Below, one piece after another: positions 1 through 5,072 of a DNA stretch of 5,072 nt (positions are counted from its first letter, which is position 1; each line of letters begins with the position of its first letter). The position numbers were made by a program, and so were the translations under genes. The DNA comes from a bacterium (lineage in GTDB: Bacteria; Hydrothermota; UBA3073; JACQXS01; JAUWAR01), in the NCBI GenBank assembly GCA_030601965.1, contig JAUWAR010000093.1:1-5072 (forward strand), in the 5' to 3' direction. Below the pieces are notes generated by a model. The model did no database searches. It was not told the DNA's origin and was given only the letters and a program-made list of their open reading frames with translations.

Positions 1-1169
1 GGTGATTCCTCTTTTAATAAGGCACAATCCATAACAGTAAGAGGGAGTTCTAAAAACCGAAATGGTTCTCTTTTGGAAAACCTATAAGGATGGTATGGAA
101 GAATGAAACCAGACCTGAAACCTATCTCTTGAGAAGAGCCAAGACTGGTATCATAAGTAAGTCCGGTATTATCTATAATCTCAAAAGTCTTGGGCAATTT
201 GAGCCTGAGATAATGTTGTCTCACACCATAGACCTTATTTCCTGTCTGTTTTTCTAAAATATTTTTCTCTTTTAAAAAGAATCTCCAATTTTCTGGAGAA
301 ATGCTATGTAGGGCTATCTCATTGCCTGCTTTTTTTATCTCATTTAAAGGAGCCTGCTTAAGCCTATATTGATGAGAAAGAGGCATAAAAAAGAAAGTGG
401 ATTTGAATCCTTTTTGTTGTTCCAAATTTATTATTTTATCAAAGTTCCACCATCTATCTCTTTTTAAACCTGCCAATGATGAAATCGCCTCTCTGCTTTT
501 CCCTGTAAAAACACCTTTTATAGTAGATTTTGGTCTCCATCTGTACAGCCAGTCAACATCATGGGTAAGTGCAACAGCAAATTTCTTCCCATTTGGCCAC
601 CTCTCTTTTGTTAATAGTTTTTCTCCTCTTGATTTATAAATGTAAGATATAATATCAGATAAAAGGAACATATATTCATTTACTATAGGTCTTTTAATAA
701 ATTCTTTTTTATAACGGCTCGTGTCGGCCAGGGAAAGAAAAAAGAAAGTTTCGCATACTATATCAACTCCCATATTAACTATAATGCCATCGTTCTTTTT
801 CTCCAATGATATTACAGGACTCTCTTTGTTAATTGTGTAAAGAATCTTACCAGATTTCATTGTTTGATATTCAAAGAAAAAGGGGATTTCTCCTGGATAT
901 AGGTATGAAAAAGTAGTGGGGAGTTTTCTATCTTTCACAAGATTCTCAAAATGTGGAGAAGGGAAGATATTTAAAATAGCAGAGTCCTTTTTGAAGAAAG
1001 CACTATTGTACTCACCATAATTAATAATTAGAGACTGGTGACTGTTAACTGTTAACTGTTGACTAATAAAAGAATAAGATAGCCCAAGAGATGAAAGAAG
1101 TGTATCAATAGCATATTTTGCTTCTTTATCTATAGAAGATGGTGTAGAAAGAACCACTCCGATACTCAT
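1..1169 (-). CDS. DUF7033-type polysaccharide deacetylase homologue (partial, 3' end outside window)
   Basis: This is an open frame of 389 codons that runs off the left edge. It starts at the ATG at 1169-1167, which overlaps the stop of the acyltransferase gene as ATGA. Residues 1-190 resemble the N-terminal DUF7033 domain that precedes NodB-like domains in surface-glycan loci. The deacetylase-like domain starts near 196 with LTHDVDW (201-207), the counterpart of the CE4 metal-binding DD motif. It continues with EIALHS (284-289), GVRQHYLR (315-322), YDTSLG (339-344) and GFRSG followed by PY (350-359), all typical of this subfamily. CE4 enzymes remove N- or O-acetyl groups from glycans. The second CE4 motif is atypical, with one His (H288) and Pro at 292 where canonical enzymes have the second His. 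No signal peptide is seen, so it may act in the cytoplasm. A heptamer repeat lies within codons 37-46. The family call is firm; the substrate is unknown. Confidence 0.85.
   Translation of the reverse strand, partial: MSIGVVLSTPSSIDKEAKYAIDTLLSSLGLSYSFISQQLTVNSHQSLIINYGEYNSAFFKKDSAILNIFPSPHFENLVKDRKLPTTFSYLYPGEIPFFFEYQTMKSGKILYTINKESPVISLEKKNDGIIVNMGVDIVCETFFFLSLADTSRYKKEFIKRPIVNEYMFLLSDIISYIYKSRGEKLLTKERWPNGKKFAVALTHDVDWLYRWRPKSTIKGVFTGKSREAISSLAGLKRDRWWNFDKIINLEQQKGFKSTFFFMPLSHQYRLKQAPLNEIKKAGNEIALHSISPENWRFFLKEKNILEKQTGNKVYGVRQHYLRLKLPKTFEIIDNTGLTYDTSLGSSQEIGFRSGFILPYHPYRFSKREPFRFLELPLTVMDCALLKEES
1033..1060. repeat. Heptanucleotide tandem repeat inside the deacetylase gene
   Basis: Four consecutive 7-bp units are seen on the plus strand: gactggt, gactgtt, aactgtt, aactgtt. 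A partial fifth unit (gacta) follows to 1065. On the coding strand the unit reads AACAGTT or AACAGTC. The array is read through without a stop and encodes most of residues 37-46 (QQLTVNSHQS), between a hydrophobic strand and the LIINYG segment of the N-terminal domain. Seven-base tandem repeats of similar composition are known from several bacterial groups, notably cyanobacteria, usually between genes. Confidence 0.75.
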
Positions 1170-2161
1170 CTTGAGGTGATACCTCTTCGTTTAATAAATC
1201 TATATCCTCTGAGCATAACTGAAAATAATGGAGTATATTTCTCGCAAGTATAATAGGGAACCAATTGTCCACCAAAGTTACTTTTAAACTTTGCAATTGT
1301 CTGTGTATTTGCACCCATAAAATCAAATTTATCAAACTGTGAAGAGAAATTACTGAAAATATAGGAAAGAAGTAAGGAATTTGCCCCGGTTTCGTGAAAC
1401 TCTGGGTCTCCTGCCACTACCCACTCATAAAGGGTTTTTTTGTCTTTTATCATTATCATTCCTGACAAAATCCTTTTTTCAGAATCTTTTGCAACAAGCA
1501 ATATCCCTATTTTCTTTGAGAAAAGATAATTAGCAATGTTTATAAGATACTCCTCTGAATATGGTGGTGGATTTCCATGTCTTAAGTAGCTTTTATATAC
1601 TATATTAGCAAACTCTTCTATATTAGAAGATTCTTCCACCTTAATTCCAGCCTTTAAGGCTTTGTTTATCTGTCTTTTGACAGAAGGACTAATTTTCGGT
1701 TTTTCTTTAAAATTTACTATATATGTGTATCTCGCATTAATTTTCCATCCCGCCCAGTCAAAGCCTCTAATATCTTGAAGATTAGGGTGATTGGTAAGAT
1801 TTATATAGCTATACTCTCTTGAGAACCTTTCTGAGAGTAATTCCTCTACCTTTAGAGTGAGATATTCCCTTTTTGAAAGATACGGGGATTTGTCATCTTT
1901 TAGGACTATTCCTAAATGTGGCACAAGAGGTGGAAGAATAGCCATTTTAAATCCATATTTAATTTTCTCGTATACAGGGCAACCTGCTACAACATTGCCA
2001 TTTTTCAGCACTCCGTATATCTTATAACCTCTCCCTGTAGTTTTTCGTAGAATTTCAGAAAATAGACTGGTGCAGAATATTGTTCTCTGTCTGGAGTTTT
2101 CAATGAAATCATCCCATAGTTTGGAGTCTTTAATCTCTATTATCTCAAATTTTTTACTCAT
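1166..2161 (-). CDS. FemAB/GNAT-fold acyltransferase (Acetyltransf_6-like)
   Basis: This 331-residue protein is predicted cytoplasmic; no signal peptide or membrane span is seen. The FemAB-like double-GNAT layout is recognisable. The N-terminal half (about 1-150) has FCTSLFSEILRKTTG near 29-43 and GNVVAGCPVYE at 55-65. The C-terminal half (about 155-305) has ILSGMIMI (231-238), the YEWVVAGDPEFHETGANSLL stretch (245-264) and FDFMGANTQTIAKFKSNFGG (279-298), which is the family's most diagnostic segment. Relatives transfer aminoacyl or acyl groups, for instance to peptidoglycan precursors (FemX/FemAB), or act in exopolysaccharide loci. The acceptor here is unknown; the surroundings suggest modification of a surface glycan or its lipid-linked precursor. 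The ATG at 2161 overlaps the preceding gene by 8 bp and has no good Shine-Dalgarno sequence, which suggests coupled translation. It ends in TGA, overlapping the next start. Confidence 0.85.
   Translation of the reverse strand: MSKKFEIIEIKDSKLWDDFIENSRQRTIFCTSLFSEILRKTTGRGYKIYGVLKNGNVVAGCPVYEKIKYGFKMAILPPLVPHLGIVLKDDKSPYLSKREYLTLKVEELLSERFSREYSYINLTNHPNLQDIRGFDWAGWKINARYTYIVNFKEKPKISPSVKRQINKALKAGIKVEESSNIEEFANIVYKSYLRHGNPPPYSEEYLINIANYLFSKKIGILLVAKDSEKRILSGMIMIKDKKTLYEWVVAGDPEFHETGANSLLLSYIFSNFSSQFDKFDFMGANTQTIAKFKSNFGGQLVPYYTCEKYTPLFSVMLRGYRFIKRRGITSR
1173..1185 (-). promoter_or_regulatory. Ribosome binding site within a small hairpin, upstream of the deacetylase gene
   Basis: On the minus strand the sequence before the ATG at 1169 contains GAGGT (1185-1181), 11 nt from the start. 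It is followed by ATC and the complementary ACCTC (1177-1173). The 5-bp stem with a 3-nt loop would cover the Shine-Dalgarno sequence. The region lies inside the last codons of the acyltransferase gene, so a ribosome finishing that gene would open it, consistent with translational coupling. The stem is short, so structure formation is uncertain. Confidence 0.4.
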
Positions 2162-2828
2162 ACAGTTTTTTCTTAACCAAGAAAAGCAAGTTTTCTAATC
2201 CATCTATAAAGATTCTGGATTTGACAGTGCCAATTCTTTCTATATATAAACCTGGAACTTCTTTGCTCTTCACTTTTCTAAATGCTTCTATCTTTATCTC
2301 CTCGCTGAAGGGCATACCGTTACTTGTTAAAATCAGTCTATCCAGGACATTCTTTTTAAATATCCACATCCCACTTTGCGAGTCTCTGAGATGAATTCCA
2401 AAAAATAGATTAGTCAGTAATGTAAGTAGCCTGTTTCCTATTTCTCTTGTTTTATTCATTGCCCCTTTTGGCATATTCACGAATCTATTGACAGAGATAA
2501 AGTCAAGTTTTTCTTGATTTAGAATCTTGATAAAAAAGTTTATATCTTTCAAACAATAACTATTATCAGCATCAGCTGTAACTATGATGTCTCCATTAGC
2601 CTCTTTAAATCCTACTTTGTATTGTAAGCCATAACCTCTTTTTGCCTTTACTACCCTTGCTCCCTTGCTTTTTGCTATCTCTGCTGTCCTATCTGTGCTT
2701 TCTCCATCTATTACTAAAATTTCTACTTGGTAACCATGCTCATTCAGTTCTCTGCATGAAATTGCATCAAGTGTTTTACCAATCCCTTTTTCCTCATTTA
2801 AAGATGGGAGTATTATGCTTATTAACAT
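2154..2828 (-). CDS. GT2 glycosyltransferase, DPM1-like polyprenyl-phosphate sugar transferase
   Basis: This 224-residue GT-A fold enzyme is complete in length for a single-domain DPM1-like transferase without C-terminal membrane spans. Visible motifs, in order, are the N-terminal strand ISIILPSLNEEKGIGKTL (3-20), the nucleotide-binding VIDGESTDRT (39-48), RGYGLQYKVGF (64-74), the metal-binding DAD motif in TADADNSY (84-91; D86, D88), and RDSQSGMWIF (148-157), which corresponds to the acceptor/catalytic D-x-x-S-G region of the family. The likely reaction is transfer of a hexose from a nucleotide sugar to undecaprenyl or dolichyl phosphate at the cytoplasmic membrane face. Donor and lipid cannot be told. 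The adjacent GT-C gene is a natural user of such a product. The start ATG at 2828 lies within the end of that gene (35-bp overlap) and has a strong Shine-Dalgarno sequence. Confidence 0.9.
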   Translation of the reverse strand: MLISIILPSLNEEKGIGKTLDAISCRELNEHGYQVEILVIDGESTDRTAEIAKSKGARVVKAKRGYGLQYKVGFKEANGDIIVTADADNSYCLKDINFFIKILNQEKLDFISVNRFVNMPKGAMNKTREIGNRLLTLLTNLFFGIHLRDSQSGMWIFKKNVLDRLILTSNGMPFSEEIKIEAFRKVKSKEVPGLYIERIGTVKSRIFIDGLENLLFLVKKKLYE

Positions 2829-4260
2829 ATCCTGTCACCTTATATAATTCAAATTTATTATTAAGCCCTTCAATTTCCTCAAGTTTTATTGTCCGGAATT
2901 CTTGGAGAAAAGAGTTCCTCTGAGTTACACTACCTGCTCTATCATATTTACTTAAAACTGCAAGATAAACATCATTGTGTCTAACAATAGAAGAATCCCT
3001 CTTCCAATTCTCAAGTAAAAGGACTTTCCTTTGTCCCCATATCTTTGAAATGAGTTCAGTAGCCTCACCATTGCATACAATAAGGGAATTTTTAGTAGTA
3101 TGCCCGTAAAGAGTATCTCTAAATTTTATCTGTAGGTTCAGATATTTAGTGTGGAAAAGGTGAATGCCAACTGTCATAACAACTAAAATTATCATAATAC
3201 ACCAAAAGGTAAATTTTCTTATATGTTTCTGAGCGATAGAGGAATAAGAAATAAGCATCAAGGAAATAGCGGGGAAGAAATATCTTGTGGCAAGCAAAGA
3301 GACCTTAAGGAAATTTTCCCATTCGGGTAAGTCATAGAGCGTGAATGAAGTAGAACAGAAACTATAAACACAGAAAAGAAATCCACAACTCAAAAGTATT
3401 TCAAGCCGAAATTTGCCTTTATAGACAAAAGGTGAGACCACTAAAAAAGGATACACAATCAAAAGTGGTATCAGGAATACTGAAAGATTTAAAAAAATGT
3501 TTCCAGGATTAAACAATACACTTTCAGAGAGATACCCTGCTTTCAAAAATCCACCATAAGCCGATTTGTTATATAAAAGAGAGATAAATAGAAAAGGTAG
3601 AAATCCAAGGAACATTTTAACGGATATGATTTTTTTGCGAAAAAGGGTCATTATAAAAAAGACAAGAAAGAGAACTACATTGATATATCTGACAAGAAAG
3701 GAAAATCCAAAGAGTGCTCCACTATGAGTATATTTTTCTTTCGTGTAACAATAAAATCCTGCAAGAAACAGACAAGTTGCGGGAATATCACTCATAAGTG
3801 TTCTACTAAAAAGCACATAAGACGGATAGAAAAGATAAAAAATTGCGTATTTTGGTTCTATCCCAAGACTGCGAAGAAGAAAAGCAAAAACAATATAGCC
3901 AATAATATGGAAAATAAGTCCATACAGGAATATACCATTTTTGCCTAAAAATGTAAAGGGTAAAAGTAATAGTGAGTTCCCCGGTGGATATTTTGAGACT
4001 AAATGTCCATTATTTTTTATTGGATAGTGTGCCACTCCTATGTCTGTCTCATCAAGATAAATAGTTCCAGTTCTCAGGGCATATGCTAAATCCAGGTAGC
4101 AGGACTCGTCAAATATAGTATAAATCTTAGGAATGGTGAGTATATATATTAGTATGTACACGGCTCCGGAGACTATCAATATACGGGAGTTTTGCAAATT
4201 TGCAAAACTACCAGTAAAAAACCTCATATTTGCATTAAATGCAGTAAAAGTTTTTCTCAT
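2794..4260 (-). CDS. GT-C integral-membrane glycosyltransferase (ArnT/PMT-like, GT39/GT83-type fold)
   Basis: Starting at the ATG at 4260, this is a 488-residue protein with about nine to eleven hydrophobic spans (first at about 27-46, last at about 350-365) and a soluble C-terminal domain (about 366-488). After the first span comes IFDESCYLDLAYAL (49-62), holding the Asp-Glu motif of the first extracytoplasmic loop that is the GT-C hallmark. SKYPPGNSLLLLPF (89-102), SRTLMSDIPATC (152-163) and ATRYFFPAISLML (324-336) are also typical of PMT_2-type proteins. These enzymes move a sugar from a polyprenyl-phosphate donor to lipid, glycan or protein on the outer face of the membrane. It heads the operon, directly before a polyprenyl-P-sugar synthase-like gene. 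An in-frame TTG at 4284 would add eight residues encoded by a palindrome and has no ribosome site, so the ATG is preferred. A second ATG at 4227 is a less likely alternative. The acceptor is unknown. Confidence 0.85.
   Translation of the reverse strand: MRKTFTAFNANMRFFTGSFANLQNSRILIVSGAVYILIYILTIPKIYTIFDESCYLDLAYALRTGTIYLDETDIGVAHYPIKNNGHLVSKYPPGNSLLLLPFTFLGKNGIFLYGLIFHIIGYIVFAFLLRSLGIEPKYAIFYLFYPSYVLFSRTLMSDIPATCLFLAGFYCYTKEKYTHSGALFGFSFLVRYINVVLFLVFFIMTLFRKKIISVKMFLGFLPFLFISLLYNKSAYGGFLKAGYLSESVLFNPGNIFLNLSVFLIPLLIVYPFLVVSPFVYKGKFRLEILLSCGFLFCVYSFCSTSFTLYDLPEWENFLKVSLLATRYFFPAISLMLISYSSIAQKHIRKFTFWCIMIILVVMTVGIHLFHTKYLNLQIKFRDTLYGHTTKNSLIVCNGEATELISKIWGQRKVLLLENWKRDSSIVRHNDVYLAVLSKYDRAGSVTQRNSFLQEFRTIKLEEIEGLNNKFELYKVTGYVNKHNTPIFK
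2836..2841 (-). promoter_or_regulatory. Strong Shine-Dalgarno sequence for the GT2 gene
   Basis: AAGGTG on the minus strand, 7 nt ahead of the ATG at 2828. It lies inside the coding sequence of the GT-C gene and fixes the GT2 start despite the 35-bp overlap. Confidence 0.7.
4188..4209. repeat. Perfect 22-bp palindrome within the 5' end of the GT-C gene
   Basis: The left arm AGTTTTGCAAA is followed directly by its exact reverse complement. It is read as coding sequence near residues 18-25 of the GT-C protein (SFANLQNS), just before the first membrane span. Its TTTTGCAAA core is shared with the inverted repeat at 4334-4360. Confidence 0.8.
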
Positions 4261-4265
4261 AAGTT

Positions 4266-4281
4266 TCCGTCGGCCGACGGA
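4266..4281. repeat. Perfect 16-bp GC-rich palindrome just upstream of the GT-C start
   Basis: TCCGTCGGCCGACGGA equals its own reverse complement. It is strikingly GC-rich compared with its surroundings. On the minus strand it ends 5 nt before the ATG at 4260, so its last bases (GACGGA) take the place of the ribosome binding site. In RNA it could fold into a 6-bp stem with a GGCC loop that hides this GGA. Confidence 0.8.
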
Positions 4282-4333
4282 CAAGTTATGATTTCAAAGA
4301 AATTAAATGCTTACATAAAAAGCAGTAAATATT

Positions 4334-4360
4334 AGGACTTTTGCAAAATGCAAAAGTCCT
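4334..4360. repeat. 27-bp inverted repeat in the divergent intergenic region
   Basis: A 12-bp arm AGGACTTTTGCA, a 3-base AAA spacer, then the exact reverse complement of the arm. It lies between the divergent GT-C and C25 genes. On the minus strand it would sit in the 5' leader of the operon as a hairpin. No T-run follows on either strand, so it is not a typical intrinsic terminator. Its core resembles the palindrome at 4188-4209. It may be a dispersed repeat element, an operator or a leader structure. Confidence 0.8.
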
Positions 4361-4377
4361 GTCCTCATAGAAAAGAT

Positions 4378-4405
4378 TTTATATTCATAAGAATAAAATT
4401 TGCAA
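4378..4405 (-). promoter_or_regulatory. Candidate sigma70-type promoter for the glycan operon
   Basis: On the minus strand TTGCAA (4405-4400) and TATAAA (4383-4378) are separated by 16 bp. This is a fair match to -35 and -10 boxes in an AT-rich region. Transcription would begin around 4371 and give a leader of about 110 nt that contains the inverted repeat at 4334-4360 and the palindrome at 4266-4281. This rests on sequence matching only; in AT-rich DNA such matches arise by chance. Confidence 0.35.
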
Positions 4406-4447
4406 GTTTTTTCTTGACTTTCGTAAATCTTGTAGTCATCTCTAATA

Positions 4448-5072
4448 ATAGAGATAAAACAGGGTGCTCTATTATTCTTATTAATAGGTCTTTTCTTGAA
4501 TGGAGAAACAGTCCGTTCCCAGGCGTGCCTGTTTGCAAGAGAAGACCTCACAATTAGTAAAAAAGATGGATACGATGTCATCACTCTAAAAAATTGCCTT
4601 CATACTTACGAAGTTGGAAAACCTCTTTTGCCTCTGAAACTCCTACATATTCCACTTTCTCCTGGTGAAAGTGTAGAGTCTATAAAACTGCTTTCCTGCA
4701 ATAAGAAATATCTTGGTGATAAATTTAATCCTTTTCCAACTCAACCAGCAGTTCCAATTGGCGAGAAAAAGGAGTTTATGTCTCCTCAATATACCGAAGA
4801 GATATATCCCTCTGATATAGTTGAACTCAAAAATCAAGGGATAAAAGATGGAAATAGGGTCGCCTGTGTGGCAATTCATCCTGTGCAGTTTATTCTCGCC
4901 AAAGGCGGATCTCAGCCAGAGGCTGATGAGCCTCAGGTTCACGCCTCAGGCGGAAAAAATACAGGAGAGCTCGTATTTTATGAAGAAATAAGTTTTTCTA
5001 TAGAGACAAAGAGTGTGTCCCCGCCTGAATTGCATAGATTTAGGTTGTCCACAGCCAAGATGGCTGTGCCAC
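4448..5072 (+). CDS. C25-family (gingipain-like) peptidase: signal peptide and propeptide (partial, 3' end outside window; start uncertain)
   Basis: The frame is open from 4436, just after an in-frame TAG at 4433, to the right edge. Counting from 4448, a hydrophobic stretch ALLFLLIGLFL (7-17) followed by a possible SQA cleavage site (24-26) looks like a signal peptide. Next comes FAREDLTISKKDGYDVITLK (29-48), EVGKPLLPLKLLHIPLSPGE (54-73), EIYPSDIVEL (113-122), RVACVAIHPVQF (137-148) and GELVFYEEISFSIE (173-186). This is the pattern of the gingipain propeptide domain (Propeptide_C25), which inhibits the following cysteine peptidase domain until processing. The His/Cys catalytic domain would lie beyond the window. 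The domain is interrupted between HPVQF and TGEL by about 20 repeat-derived residues. No ATG, GTG or TTG lies before the signal peptide; an ATA at 4448 is used as a placeholder, and TTG at 4496 would remove most of the signal. It may be a damaged gene. Confidence 0.7.
   Translation, partial: MEIKQGALLFLLIGLFLNGETVRSQACLFAREDLTISKKDGYDVITLKNCLHTYEVGKPLLPLKLLHIPLSPGESVESIKLLSCNKKYLGDKFNPFPTQPAVPIGEKKEFMSPQYTEEIYPSDIVELKNQGIKDGNRVACVAIHPVQFILAKGGSQPEADEPQVHASGGKNTGELVFYEEISFSIETKSVSPPELHRFRLSTAKMAVP
4520..4531. repeat. Short GC-rich palindrome at the signal peptide/propeptide junction
   Basis: CAGGC, GT, GCCTG: 5-bp arms with a 2-base centre, within the codons for QACL at the predicted cleavage site of the C25 protein. 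It is GC-rich against an AT-rich background, like the other palindromes in this gene. It is short enough that chance is possible. Confidence 0.4.
4903..4954. repeat. Palindrome-rich in-frame insertion in the C25 propeptide
   Basis: The stretch is bounded by two copies of AGGCGGA (4903-4909 and 4948-4954) exactly 45 bp apart. Inside are TCAGCC-AGA-GGCTGA (4912-4926), GAGGCT-GATG-AGCCTC (4919-4934), CGCCT-C-AGGCG (4942-4952) and two copies of GCCTCAGG (4930-4937, 4943-4950). It keeps the reading frame and encodes a polar peptide (GGSQPEADEPQVHASGG) between HPVQF and NTGEL, where relatives of this domain normally have only a few residues. The alternative, overlapping stems suggest several hairpin forms. 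Confidence 0.65.
5050..5068. repeat. Inverted repeat with 8-bp arms at the right edge, inside the C25 frame
   Basis: CACAGCCA, AGA, TGGCTGTG: perfect 8-bp arms with a 3-base loop, read in frame as part of STAKMAV. It may continue as a larger element beyond the window. It is GC-rich compared with its surroundings and lies directly after the recognisable end of the propeptide conservation. Confidence 0.65.

Noticed and set aside
397..639. Plus-strand 80-codon frame
   Set aside because: It is antisense to the deacetylase homologue, whose motifs show the minus strand to be coding.
1033..1067. CRISPR array
   Set aside because: The units are 7 bp and directly adjacent, without spacers.
4261..4284. 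TTG at 4284 as the start of the GT-C gene
   Set aside because: The added residues are encoded by a palindrome, there is no ribosome site before it, and an ATG follows eight codons later, still ahead of the first membrane span.
4334..4360. Intrinsic terminator
   Set aside because: The stem is AT-rich in the middle, lacks a following T-run on both strands, and lies upstream of both divergent genes where no transcript should end.
4414..4449. Plus-strand promoter using TTGACT at 4414 and TAATAA at 4443
   Set aside because: The spacing is 23 bp, too long for a sigma70 promoter, and no other -10 box lies 16-18 bp away. The start of transcription for the C25 gene is not evident.
4348..4557. Plus-strand 69-codon frame beginning with ATG inside the inverted repeat
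   Set aside because: It overlaps, in another frame, the signal peptide and start of the C25 frame, which has clear family motifs. Its sequence shows no recognisable domain and its ATG falls in the spacer and right arm of the palindrome.
4303..4584. Minus-strand 93-codon frame across the divergent intergenic region
   Set aside because: It is antisense to the C25 N-terminus, has no domain or ribosome site, and crosses the inverted repeat; most likely a chance frame.
4643..4942. Minus-strand 99-codon frame
   Set aside because: It is antisense to the propeptide coding region, with no recognisable motifs.

Overview
The window is AT-rich (roughly 35-37% GC by eye) and gene-dense. Codon use is A/T-biased, with many AGA and ATA codons. 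TGA and TAA both work as ordinary stops, so no recoding is visible. A C25 (gingipain-type) peptidase propeptide beside a surface-glycan operon suggests an uncultured bacterium, perhaps from the Bacteroidota/FCB-like or related candidate phyla. That placement is an inference from gene content only; no rRNA or other marker gene is present.

Layout: positions 1-4260 hold one minus-strand operon of four overlapping genes, transcribed right to left. In order these are a GT-C integral-membrane glycosyltransferase (4260-2794), a DPM1-like GT2 polyprenyl-phosphate sugar transferase (2828-2154), a FemAB/GNAT-like acyltransferase (2161-1166) and a DUF7033-type polysaccharide deacetylase homologue (1169 to beyond base 1). 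The overlaps of 35, 8 and 4 bp imply one transcript and translational coupling. From about 4448 to the right edge, on the plus strand, lies the N-terminal part of a secreted C25-family peptidase: signal peptide plus propeptide, with the catalytic domain outside the window. The divergent intergenic stretch (about 4261-4447) holds a plausible minus-strand promoter and two of the perfect palindromes.

How the genes may work together: the GT2 enzyme would load a sugar onto a polyprenyl phosphate. The GT-C enzyme would use such a lipid-linked sugar outside the membrane. The FemAB-like protein and the deacetylase homologue would modify the glycan or its precursor (acylation or aminoacylation, deacetylation). 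This fits a cell-surface polysaccharide or glycoprotein-glycan locus; the actual glycan cannot be told from sequence.

The most unusual aspect is a set of short palindromic and tandem repeats clustered at gene 5' ends and inside reading frames: a heptamer array inside the deacetylase gene, three perfect palindromes around the GT-C start, and several GC-rich palindromes that stay in frame inside the C25 propeptide, one of which appears to be a roughly 20-residue insertion into a conserved domain. The C25 gene also has no ATG, GTG or TTG ahead of its signal peptide.
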